Source: Fimbriimonadaceae bacterium (lineage in GTDB: Bacteria > Armatimonadota > Fimbriimonadia > Fimbriimonadales > Fimbriimonadaceae). From it: a DNA stretch of 5,995 bases. A program made the translations under genes and the position numbers. The notes under the pieces are model-generated. The model was not told where the DNA came from and did not search any database. It worked only from the letters and a program-made list of their open reading frames with translations. Positions 1-5,995 of this stretch are shown piece after piece (position 1 is the stretch's first letter; each line of letters opens with the position of its first letter). The stretch is taken from positions 1-5,995 of the forward strand of contig JADZBW010000023.1 of assembly GCA_020851885.1 (NCBI GenBank), written 5' to 3'.

Positions 1-318
1 GGGATAGCCGCCCCACTCCCATTCCGCGCACGAATAGGGGCCCGGCCGCAAGATAAGAAGCAGTTCCAATTCCTGAACAAGGTCCACAAAAGCCGCCAAG
101 TCCAGATTGCCTGAGAAATCCCATTGGCCCTTCTCTTGCTCGTGCTCGTTCCAAAACAGGTAGGCGCAGATCGTGTTCAGCCCCATGGCCTTGGCCTTGA
201 GCAATCGATCTCGCCAGTAGTCGCGAGGCACGCGGTTAAAGTGGATCTCTCCAGATCGGATTTGGAACGGTTTGCCGTCGAGGAGGAATTGGTCGTCTTG
301 AATGATGAAACGGGACAT
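1..318 (-). CDS. GH35 family beta-galactosidase, N-terminal fragment (runs off left edge)
   Basis: Translation from the ATG at 318-316 stays open to the window edge and gives 106 residues. They match the start of glycoside hydrolase family 35: FLLDGKPFQIRSGEIHFNRV (11-30), the RDRLLKAKAMGLNTI helix (36-50), a WNEHE segment (56-60), WDFSGNLDL (66-74) and RPGPYSCAEWEWGGYP (91-106). GH35 enzymes are retaining beta-galactosidases with a TIM-barrel; the acid/base Glu in the NEYG-type motif comes later and is not visible, so activity cannot be judged. There is no signal peptide, so this form is predicted cytoplasmic. The start is firm, because an in-frame TAG lies at 345-343 and family homology begins within about ten residues of the ATG. 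It follows the tricorn gene by 49 nt on the same strand. The start codon has no Shine-Dalgarno at normal spacing and lies in an inverted repeat. The family call is from recognised motifs, not a search. Confidence 0.93.
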   Translation of the reverse strand, partial: MSRFIIQDDQFLLDGKPFQIRSGEIHFNRVPRDYWRDRLLKAKAMGLNTICAYLFWNEHEQEKGQWDFSGNLDLAAFVDLVQELELLLILRPGPYSCAEWEWGGYP

Positions 319-343
319 CGGCGAAGAGATTATCGCCGATGTC
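314..343 (-). repeat. Perfect 11-bp inverted repeat covering the GH35 start codon
   Basis: On the plus strand the arms are GACATCGGCGA (314-324) and TCGCCGATGTC (333-343), exact reverse complements separated by the 8-nt loop AGAGATTA. On the minus strand the 3' arm contains the GH35 ATG (318-316) and its second codon. As RNA this would be a stable GC-rich hairpin hiding the initiation region in any transcript read through from the tricorn gene. No T-tract follows the minus-strand 3' arm, so it is not a standard intrinsic terminator. It could alternatively be a protein-binding operator. The repeat is seen directly; its role is inferred. Confidence 0.8.
329..334 (-). promoter_or_regulatory. Candidate -10 box (GATAAT) for a nearly leaderless GH35 transcript
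   Basis: The loop and adjoining stem of the inverted repeat carry GATAAT on the minus strand, five of six matches to TATAAT. Initiation about seven bases downstream would fall around position 322, leaving only a few bases before the ATG at 318 and hence no room for a Shine-Dalgarno. That would fit the absence of one. The best -35 match at 18-bp spacing is TTCGCG (353-358), only three of six, so the promoter is weakly supported. Confidence 0.25.
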
Positions 344-367
344 TAAAGCTCCCGCGAAACGTTCTCC

Positions 368-3300
368 TTACCCGCCGCTCTTGCCGAGCGGATCGCCTTT
401 CTGATAATCGGGATACTTCGGCCTCTGATACTTGCGCGGTGGGTTCTTCTTCAATTGTTCGAGAAGATGGGCGACGGCCGCCTCCAACTGGGGATCGCGC
501 CCTGCCCGCCAAAGGGCTGGGTCTTCCTCGACTTCGATATCGGGCGCAACGCCGTGGTTCTCGACCTCCCATTCGCCATTGAGGCCATAGATCGCCACCT
601 GAGGCGAAGTGTGGAATCCGCCACCCATCAATGGTACGCCTTGGCCAGCGGCAACCAGCCCACCCCAAGTTCGCTTTCCAATCAGCTTGCCTACCTTGCC
701 TGTGCGGAAGAACCAGGGCATCGCATCGCCGCCCGACCCTGCCATCTCGTTGATCAGCATTGCCTTCGGCCCCTCGTTCACGAACATGGGGATTGGGAAG
801 TCCTCATTGTCACGCTGATTGGCATTGCCCAGCACTTTGCGACTCAGGATTTGCACGATGTAGTCGCTAAGTGCGCCGCCCTGATTGAACCGCTCATCGA
901 TCAGGACCGAATCTTTGTCCAGTTGGGCGGTGAAATACCGATTGAAAGAAGCAAAGCCGCTTCCGCCGGTGTCCGGAATATAGACGTAGGCGATCTTTCC
1001 GCCGGACATTTCCTGCACCTTACGGCGGTTATCTTCAACCCAGGCTCGATTTCGAAGCGCTCCCTCGCTGCCGACGGGAACGACCGTGATTTCGCGTGAG
1101 CCCGCGCCATCGGGAGTCGCCCCGACCTTGATGCGCACCTGCTTGTTTGCGGTGTTTTCGAACGCCTCGAAGACGTTCTGTCTATCCGTTAAATCGCGGC
1201 CATTCACCGCCAGCAGGTACTCGCCAGCCTTGACGGTCGCGCCCGGTTGGGTCAATGGGGCGCGCAGGTTGGGATTCCAATTCTCACCATTGTAGATTCG
1301 CGAGAACCGATACCGGCCATTTTCGATTTTGTAGTCCGCTCCCAGTAACCCGCCTGGCACGTACGTCCCACTTGGCAGATCACCGCCACCGGAGAAGGTG
1401 TGGCCGATGCAGACCTCGTTGAGCATGTCCTGCATCATGTAATTGAAGTCCTGCCGACTGGCCAGGTTCTCCAAGTAGGGCTCATAGCGCTGAATCGCCT
1501 TGGCGATATCCAAGCCATGGGTGTTCGGATCGTAGAGAAAGTCCCTCTCATTGCGCCATATTTCGAAGAACATCTGGCGCCATTCGGCCCGAGGATCGAC
1601 CAACGATTGCAGCCCGGAAGGATCCACGGCCCCTTGGCCAGGTTGGAAAGGAGCCATCGTTGGCACAATCTGGATTCCGCCCATTCCCTGCACGAGCGCT
1701 TTGTCGCCTTTGGCGTTGATGGTCAGCCCCATCACGCCTTGGCCGATTGGGACAGCCGTCCGGCCTTGAAACGAGAAGCGTACGAGTGTCGATCCAGGTG
1801 CGCCAAGTCCAGCGATCGGAGCGCCGCGCAGAATCAGGATCGAACCTGGGGTTGCCGCTACCAATCCCGTGTAACTGGTCGCCGGAAGAGGGAGGGCGAG
1901 AATTCGTTGGGAGATTCCATCGAAATCAATCCTGACCGCGGTGTCTGGGGCCGAGGGCGGACCTCCTGGTGCGGCACCCACCTTCTCTTCATCGCTTTCT
2001 GGAGAGAGTGGCGAAGAGTCCGTGTTCCGCAAGACGATCACGTAGGCGTTCGAGGTAACCGGGTGGGCCATCGAGCTCATGCCGCCGACCGATATCGATT
2101 GGGCAACGTCGGTGCTGGCCAAGAAGTAGATGTAACGTCCGCCACGGTCGAATGCCGCCGATGATGCGTCGCTGAGACCATCGGTGACTTGCGTGATCTT
2201 GCCCGATTCCAAACTGTAAACAAATACGGCGGAGATCTTGTTACGGAGCCGCTTCGTGTAAACGATCCACTTGGAATCCGGCGACCAGTTAGGCGACATG
2301 TTGTCGCCAAAGAAGTAGTAAGGTTCACGGTCGAATTCCGTGAATTTCTTGGTCTCCAAGTTCAATGTGTAGATGCGCAAACTCTGATCGATGTACATCA
2401 GCTTCTTGGAGTCCGGGGACCAGGCGAGGCCGTGGTACCAAGTGGGTTTCTCGCTGAGTTTGTAGCTGACCGGCTGGGATCCGTCCATCTGGTTTGCCAC
2501 ATGAAGCTCGTAGTTGCCACTGGCATCGCTTAGATAAGCGATCTTCTGCCCATCTGGAGACCAAACCGGGCTTCGCTCCGCAACGCCACTGGTTTGAGTG
2601 AGGTTGCGTGCATCGCCCTTCTCAACCGGGACCGTGAAGATGTCTCCACGAGCCTCGAAGACCGCACGAACGCCGCTGGGCGAGAGATCGGCTCCATTCA
2701 CCATGTTGGCAACGCTTTTGTAGGCTGGCCGAACCTCCAGCATGTCGTCCTCGATCTGGATCGACACCTTCTTCTGAGACTTGGAGGCGAGGTCGTAGAG
2801 ATAGAGGCCCCCAAGACGCTCGAACACAATCGCTCCCGGGCCCGCCGACGCCGATTTAACGTCCAGATCCTCGGGTTTGAGCAACATCGAGACCTTCTTG
2901 GACCCCACTCCATAGGAGTACAAAGTGGCGCGACCATTGCGGTTCGAGATGAAGCAAATCTCATTGCCGATCCACATCGGCGAGCGGTCGATCGAGTTGT
3001 CGCGAGGCACTTTCTCGATCTTCGAATCGGCAAGGTTTGCAATCCAAATCGGGGTGGTCTGGCCACCCTTCATCTGCTTCCATTCTGCCTGCCACAGATC
3101 GTGAGGGGTGTAGGCAATCTTGCGGCCGTCCGGAGAAAAGGAGCCGGCCTGGCCACGGGGGAGCGGCAGGGCTTCGGGCCAGCCACCGGTCACCGGGACG
3201 GTGTAGAGCCGATTCTGCCCGTTGCTTTGCTCAAATGGGGAACAGAAGAGGATGGATTTGCCATCGGGCGACCATCCGCGAACTTCATCGGACGCTGGGT

Positions 3301-3613
3301 GGTAGGTCAGGCGCTTGGGATTCCCACCTTCGACCGAAACGATGAACACATCCTGGTTGCCGTCGTATTCGCCATTGAATGCGATCCACTTGCCGTCGGG
3401 TGAGAAAAAGGGATTGGACTCGATACCCGGGCCGAAGGTGATGCGACGGGCGCGGCCACCCTCTCGGGGGACGATCCAGAGGTCAGTCCCGAATTCGAAC
3501 GCAATTTGGGTCGCACTGAGGGTGGGATTGCGCAAGAGGATCGGCTTGTCGGCGTCGTAGGCATGAGCGCTGGCGGCGGCGATCAATGATAGGGCGAGGA
3601 TGTGGATACGCAT
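368..3613 (-). CDS. Secreted tricorn-type protease (S41 family, beta-propellers + PDZ + catalytic core)
   Basis: The product is 1081 aa, close to archaeal tricorn (about 1070 aa). Residues 1-18 form a signal peptide ending in AHA, so unlike cytosolic archaeal tricorn it is exported. Residues about 25-300 and 305-660 hold propeller repeats with WSPDG/FSPDG motifs (71-74, 114-118, 160-163, 351-355, 399-402, 443-446). An acidic, Pro-rich linker lies at about 532-556. The C1 region (about 672-745) carries the catalytic His at 738 in CIGHTF, a PDZ domain spans about 755-850, and the C2 core (855-1055) has the RFNQGG oxyanion-type loop (908-913), nucleophile Ser960 in AGSGGD and the probable Glu1018 in WEVENHGV. 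The family trims oligopeptides to short products. Variants from the archaeal enzyme: Gly737 replaces the Ser before His, and GSGGD replaces GSDGD. The start is supported by the signal peptide and by AAGGGAG just upstream. It probably scavenges peptides or handles envelope proteins; a non-proteolytic role is possible but unlikely. Confidence 0.93.
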   Translation of the reverse strand: MRIHILALSLIAAASAHAYDADKPILLRNPTLSATQIAFEFGTDLWIVPREGGRARRITFGPGIESNPFFSPDGKWIAFNGEYDGNQDVFIVSVEGGNPKRLTYHPASDEVRGWSPDGKSILFCSPFEQSNGQNRLYTVPVTGGWPEALPLPRGQAGSFSPDGRKIAYTPHDLWQAEWKQMKGGQTTPIWIANLADSKIEKVPRDNSIDRSPMWIGNEICFISNRNGRATLYSYGVGSKKVSMLLKPEDLDVKSASAGPGAIVFERLGGLYLYDLASKSQKKVSIQIEDDMLEVRPAYKSVANMVNGADLSPSGVRAVFEARGDIFTVPVEKGDARNLTQTSGVAERSPVWSPDGQKIAYLSDASGNYELHVANQMDGSQPVSYKLSEKPTWYHGLAWSPDSKKLMYIDQSLRIYTLNLETKKFTEFDREPYYFFGDNMSPNWSPDSKWIVYTKRLRNKISAVFVYSLESGKITQVTDGLSDASSAAFDRGGRYIYFLASTDVAQSISVGGMSSMAHPVTSNAYVIVLRNTDSSPLSPESDEEKVGAAPGGPPSAPDTAVRIDFDGISQRILALPLPATSYTGLVAATPGSILILRGAPIAGLGAPGSTLVRFSFQGRTAVPIGQGVMGLTINAKGDKALVQGMGGIQIVPTMAPFQPGQGAVDPSGLQSLVDPRAEWRQMFFEIWRNERDFLYDPNTHGLDIAKAIQRYEPYLENLASRQDFNYMMQDMLNEVCIGHTFSGGGDLPSGTYVPGGLLGADYKIENGRYRFSRIYNGENWNPNLRAPLTQPGATVKAGEYLLAVNGRDLTDRQNVFEAFENTANKQVRIKVGATPDGAGSREITVVPVGSEGALRNRAWVEDNRRKVQEMSGGKIAYVYIPDTGGSGFASFNRYFTAQLDKDSVLIDERFNQGGALSDYIVQILSRKVLGNANQRDNEDFPIPMFVNEGPKAMLINEMAGSGGDAMPWFFRTGKVGKLIGKRTWGGLVAAGQGVPLMGGGFHTSPQVAIYGLNGEWEVENHGVAPDIEVEEDPALWRAGRDPQLEAAVAHLLEQLKKNPPRKYQRPKYPDYQKGDPLGKSGG

Positions 3614-3616
3614 AGA

Positions 3617-3623
3617 CTCCCTT
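3617..3623 (-). promoter_or_regulatory. Ribosome binding site of the tricorn-type gene (AAGGGAG)
   Basis: AAGGGAG on the minus strand ends three bases before the ATG at 3613-3611. The AAGG part pairs with 16S rRNA at a six-base distance. It fixes the annotated start, which also gives an intact signal peptide; no other Met codon occurs before mature-domain sequence begins. Confidence 0.6.
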
Positions 3624-3637
3624 GGACGGATCCGTCC
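3624..3637. promoter_or_regulatory. Perfect 14-bp palindrome between promoter and RBS of the tricorn-type gene; candidate operator
   Basis: GGACGGATCCGTCC is its own reverse complement and extends on the upstream side into further GTCC/GGAC units (GTCC three times in tandem, 3634-3643 region). It lies immediately upstream of the Shine-Dalgarno and just downstream of the start site predicted from the extended -10, where a repressor dimer would block initiation or early elongation. In RNA a short stem with a GGAUCC loop is also possible. The palindrome is directly visible; the operator role is inferred. Confidence 0.4.
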
Positions 3638-3646
3638 GTCCGTGGG

Positions 3647-3655
3647 AGTATATCA
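3647..3655 (-). promoter_or_regulatory. Extended -10 promoter of the tricorn-type gene
   Basis: The minus strand reads TGATATACT: a TATACT hexamer (3652-3647, five of six matches to TATAAT) preceded by TGn, the extended -10 signature. At 18-bp spacing the -35 is only TTAATC (3676-3671), a weak match, which extended -10 promoters tolerate. Predicted initiation is near 3640, giving an untranslated leader of about 27 nt that contains the 14-bp palindrome and the RBS. The hexamer stands out from its GC-rich surroundings. Confidence 0.5.
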
Positions 3656-3672
3656 ATTGCACGCTCCAGGGA

Positions 3673-3810
3673 TTAACGTGCGGACAAAAAGTCCCTCTTT
3701 GCCCGTTCAGGGAGTAGGTTGAAAGCTAATCGCTTTGTTTCAAGTCTCGGCGTCTGCTTTGCCAATTTCACCTTGAACTCGCCGGAGACACCCACTCCGC
3801 AGAACTCCAC
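3673..3810 (-). other. Open -1 frame continuing past the lipoprotein gene; possible displaced C-terminus
   Basis: From 3810 the frame one step from the lipoprotein frame encodes 45 residues before a TAA at 3675-3673. It begins VEFCGVGVSGEFKVKL, an alternating polar/hydrophobic pattern suited to beta-strands. The first 15 codons from 3813 down (GGC GTG GAG TTC TGC ...) end in G or C in 13 cases, as expected for a real frame in this genome. The lipoprotein's own frame here gives an unstrand-like tail (AWSSAEWVSPASSR). Further on (residues after about 16) the codon bias fades, so this may be chance or a decaying remnant. A single-base indel or sequencing error near 3811-3820 would join the two frames. 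Confidence 0.25.
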
Positions 3811-4142
3811 GCCGTCGCACCACCGGCGCTTGCGGAGACCTGGATCGTTCCTTCGTAGCCGCTGGCGACCGTCACATTGAACGAAACCGTCGAGTAGCCC
3901 GCAGGCACCGTCACCTGGGAAGGAATGCTCGAGAATGCGCTGGATGGGCTTCCCGTGATGGAAACATTGGTGTTGCTTCCAACCACATCGTCCATCGTTA
4001 CGAGATAAGTCGCCGATTGCCCGGCAATCGGGCTGCCTGCCGGCGCAGGACGAGAAACGAACTGAGGCATTGGACCACAGCAAGCGGCCAGACATCCCAC
4101 AATTGCGAACAAGAGGTACAGAAATCGGGTGTGAATCTTCAT
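3768..4142 (-). CDS. Small lipoprotein with a single bacterial Ig-like/beta-sandwich domain
   Basis: The product is 124 aa. Residues 1-20 are a lipoprotein signal (MKIH, then the hydrophobic core FLYLLFAIVGC) with lipobox LAAC and the lipidated Cys at 21. Position +2 is Cys22, not Asp, which favours outer-membrane sorting in diderms. Residues about 32-108 resemble one Ig-like repeat of the kind common in secreted acidobacterial proteins: AGQSATYLVTMDD, then PSQVTVPAGYSTVSFNVTVA and TIQVSASAGGAT. Such domains mediate adhesion or surface assembly; no catalytic motif is visible and no specific function can be given. AGGTG six to ten bases upstream serves as RBS. It starts 36 nt after the STAND gene stop, suggesting co-transcription; the gap is AT-rich but shows no convincing promoter. 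The final strand of the domain seems missing, and another frame may contain it, so the 3' end could be frameshifted. Confidence 0.7.
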   Translation of the reverse strand: MKIHTRFLYLLFAIVGCLAACCGPMPQFVSRPAPAGSPIAGQSATYLVTMDDVVGSNTNVSITGSPSSAFSSIPSQVTVPAGYSTVSFNVTVASGYEGTIQVSASAGGATAWSSAEWVSPASSR

Positions 4143-4178
4143 ATCACACCTACGGTAACGTATTTTGATATCTATGAT

Positions 4179-5995
4179 TTACGTACTTTTTACCAGATGT
4201 GACACGCGTAACTGTCCCTCAAGCCTTGCCATAACAACTTCATGGCTCGAGAGAACCTTCAAGGCGCTGCGCTCAAGCCTATCGAGTCGCACCTCATTGA
4301 CTTTGAACGGCCTCAAGTCGAGCATGTTCAGAAGAACTCTCGATGCGACAACGGATACCAGGGATTCAAAGGGATCGCCGGTCGCGGACTTGACAACCGC
4401 GTTCCAGAGATGGACGCGCCCAACCAGGCTGGGCTCTTTGATTTTGGCCTCACTCATGTGAAACAGTTCCGTGAGGAGCGCTTCGGCCTCGGCGAATTGG
4501 GCCAAGCCGCAAGCCAGCTGAACTTGGCAGATCTTGACGCTCCACCCTTTGAGGACCTCATCGATGTCCCGAGTGCGTTCGACGAGCTCGTCGAGAACCG
4601 GAATCGCCTCGCCATACCTCTTCATGTCGATCAGCGAATTGGCAATGCCTACAAGGTGATCGTCGAGCAACTGCCATTGACCGGTCTGGACGGCGAGTTC
4701 CCTTGCGCGATGAAAGGCGACGAGAGCTTCGTCAAAGCGGCATTCGGCCCAAAGCGATCCTCCTAAGTTGTTGTACATCTTGCTCTGCTGATCGGGAGCG
4801 GAGGACGCCAGTTCGATCGCTCGCTTGATCGACTGGACCGCCTTGCCCGCGGACCCGGTCTTCGTTTGATAAATCGACAATGCGGAAAAGAGGCGGCCAC
4901 GAGCAAGTGAAGGCTCCCTGAACTTCTCGAGCGCGCTTTTCACCAAGTCGATGACGGTTTGGCCGCGGTTGCTCTGACTCCAATAGAGCCACGATAGTTC
5001 GAGCGAGCTGATGAAGTCGGCTGGATCGGTCCGTGAATCGATCAAGAACTTCATGGCGGCCGCCAACTCGTGCGTAGCGCCGTCCAGCGAGTCGCGATGC
5101 CTGGCATGTTCCAGCCCGCGTATCTCGGAAAACGCCTTCCGAAACTTGTCCAAGAGCCAAAGCAGATGTCTCTCTCGAATCGCATCGATTCGGCCCTCTT
5201 TGCGGAGCCGCTTCAGAACCCACTCGCGAATGTGGATCTGTACACGGAACTGGGTTGCGCCGTTCTCCTGGAGGACTTCGTCGATCAAAAGCGATTCCTG
5301 TATCTCCTCCAGCGGACTTCGCAGTTGGTTCATCGATTGGCCAGTCAAAGCTTGAAGATCGATCCGCGTCCATGAACTCTCAAAGACGCAGACCTGCTCC
5401 AGAAGCCGAATCGCTTGAACCGATAGGGTCTTCAATGAGATCTCGACGGAACGATCGAGGCCGGGCAACAGCAAAGACGACGGCTTGGCGAGCATCGAAG
5501 CCCGAATTTCGGCCAATGACTCGGAACGAAATCTCTGGGCATGGAGAATAAGCCCCAACGGATGCCCGCCAAGAAAGCGGCAGATCTCGCCGATGTCGCG
5601 AAGCTCGCTCAAGTCTGGATTGAATGTTGGCCGTACCCGGTGCAAACCATCGATGAAGAGGGCGCACGAGTCATATTCGGGGACGGAGAATTCATCGCCC
5701 GTCACCGACGGTGGAAATGCCAGGTTCTCAAGGGGATAGGTCAGTGCGAGCGGGCTCTTCACCGAAGCCATCGAGGCAATGAGAACTCGGGGACCACTCG
5801 ATTCCAGAAGGACTTTTAGGATCGCTCGAAGGTGGGGCGTCACCCCTTCTGCAGAATCGAATACCAGCAGATGCTTTCGGCCGGCGAAGTATCTCCGAAT
5901 CGTCTCGGGCTTGGCCGCGGGTAGGTGGTCGGTCGGAATATCGAGGGAGTCGAACATCCTCACCGCCAATTCCCGAGCGGATCGCGCCCCGCTCA
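4179..5995 (-). CDS. STAND/NB-ARC-like NTPase with TPR-type C-terminus (5' end beyond the window)
   Basis: The frame is open to the right edge: residues SGARSARE precede the first possible internal start (TTG at 5969-5967), so that start is not real and 604 residues of a longer protein are visible. Numbered from the edge (first full codon at 5993), Walker B is LLVFDSAE at 42-49, followed by the strand RVLIAS (69-74), a GLPL-type motif GGHPLGL (142-148), and a winged-helix-like segment (about 180-262, LSVQAIRLLEQVCVFE ... FRVQIHIREWVLKRL). TPR-like helix pairs follow, clearest at about 364-398, 405-438 and 444-476 (NNLGGSLWAECRFDEALVAF). This order is that of AfsR/MalT-like and NB-ARC signal-transduction ATPases, where nucleotide binding switches an N-terminal effector or DNA-binding domain and the TPRs sense a ligand or partner. 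The P-loop and effector are off-window, so regulator versus other STAND roles cannot be settled. Oddity: Met75 sits where NB-ARC proteins usually have the sensor Arg. Confidence 0.8.
   Translation of the reverse strand, partial: SGARSARELAVRMFDSLDIPTDHLPAAKPETIRRYFAGRKHLLVFDSAEGVTPHLRAILKVLLESSGPRVLIASMASVKSPLALTYPLENLAFPPSVTGDEFSVPEYDSCALFIDGLHRVRPTFNPDLSELRDIGEICRFLGGHPLGLILHAQRFRSESLAEIRASMLAKPSSLLLPGLDRSVEISLKTLSVQAIRLLEQVCVFESSWTRIDLQALTGQSMNQLRSPLEEIQESLLIDEVLQENGATQFRVQIHIREWVLKRLRKEGRIDAIRERHLLWLLDKFRKAFSEIRGLEHARHRDSLDGATHELAAAMKFLIDSRTDPADFISSLELSWLYWSQSNRGQTVIDLVKSALEKFREPSLARGRLFSALSIYQTKTGSAGKAVQSIKRAIELASSAPDQQSKMYNNLGGSLWAECRFDEALVAFHRARELAVQTGQWQLLDDHLVGIANSLIDMKRYGEAIPVLDELVERTRDIDEVLKGWSVKICQVQLACGLAQFAEAEALLTELFHMSEAKIKEPSLVGRVHLWNAVVKSATGDPFESLVSVVASRVLLNMLDLRPFKVNEVRLDRLERSALKVLSSHEVVMARLEGQLRVSHLVKST

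Noticed and set aside
314..343. The 11-bp inverted repeat as an intrinsic terminator of the tricorn transcript
   Set aside because: The stem is strong enough but no run of U follows it, and it extends into the GH35 coding sequence; a regulatory role is more plausible than simple termination.
1400..2164. 254-codon plus-strand open frame opposite the tricorn gene
   Set aside because: It is antisense to a well-supported protease, has no recognisable domain, and its Arg/His/Gly-rich composition is typical of shadow frames in GC-rich genes.
2594..3403. 269-codon plus-strand open frame opposite the tricorn propeller region
   Set aside because: It is a long but antisense frame whose openness follows from the codon bias of the real gene; no motif or convincing ribosome site was found.
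3722..3736. AAAGC/GCTTT short inverted repeat downstream of the lipoprotein stop, considered as a terminator
   Set aside because: The stem is only five base pairs and AT-rich, and no T-tract follows on the minus strand; it overlaps competing pairings and is not convincing.
4242..4766. 174-codon plus-strand open frame opposite the TPR region of the STAND gene
   Set aside because: It is an antisense shadow of a recognisable TPR coding sequence, with no independent support.
4732..5373. 213-codon minus-strand open frame overlapping the STAND gene in another frame
   Set aside because: It is Arg/Ser/Pro-rich out-of-frame translation of a clear coding region, with no domain.
5967..5969. TTG as the start codon of the STAND protein
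   Set aside because: The frame stays open to the window edge and the residues upstream fit the family; the P-loop expected upstream of Walker B is missing, so the true start must be further right.
5970..5993. The edge residues SGARSARELA as a degenerate Walker A
   Set aside because: They lie only about 35 residues before Walker B, whereas the P-loop in this family is usually some 60 or more residues away; they fit better as the helix that precedes the Walker B strand.

Overview
The window is a moderately GC-rich, densely coding bacterial segment in which every supported gene lies on the minus strand. Read in transcription order (high to low coordinates) it holds four genes: the C-terminal part of a STAND-type NTPase with NB-ARC-like and TPR regions (runs off the right edge), a small Ig-like-domain lipoprotein, a complete secreted tricorn-type S41 protease, and the N-terminal part of a GH35 beta-galactosidase (runs off the left edge). 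A secreted tricorn-like protease, a GH35 enzyme and a STAND/TPR regulator together resemble a soil Acidobacteriota genome (Bryobacterales/Solibacter-like). That placement is inference from gene content; there is no rRNA or marker gene to confirm it.

Right part (4179-5995): the STAND protein has a clear Walker B, a GLPL-like motif, a winged-helix-like segment and TPR-like helices. Its P-loop and any effector or DNA-binding domain lie outside the window. A 36-nt gap separates it from the lipoprotein gene (3768-4142), so the two are probably co-transcribed. The end of the lipoprotein reading frame looks frame-broken, because the alternative frame continues with better codon character.

Middle (368-3613): the tricorn homologue has its own well-formed extended -10 promoter and a perfect 14-bp palindrome just upstream of its ribosome binding site, so it is probably an independently regulated unit. 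It has a signal peptide, two beta-propeller regions, a PDZ domain and an S41 catalytic core, and probably degrades peptides outside the cytoplasm.

Left part (1-343): the GH35 gene starts 49 nt after the tricorn stop. Its start codon is buried in one arm of a perfect 11-bp inverted repeat and has no Shine-Dalgarno at normal distance. This is the most unusual local structure in the window.

No tRNA, rRNA, CRISPR array, insertion sequence or convincing mobile-element boundary was seen. Apart from the control regions and the lipoprotein frame question, the window looks like ordinary chromosomal sequence; I do not see a clear new multi-gene system in it.
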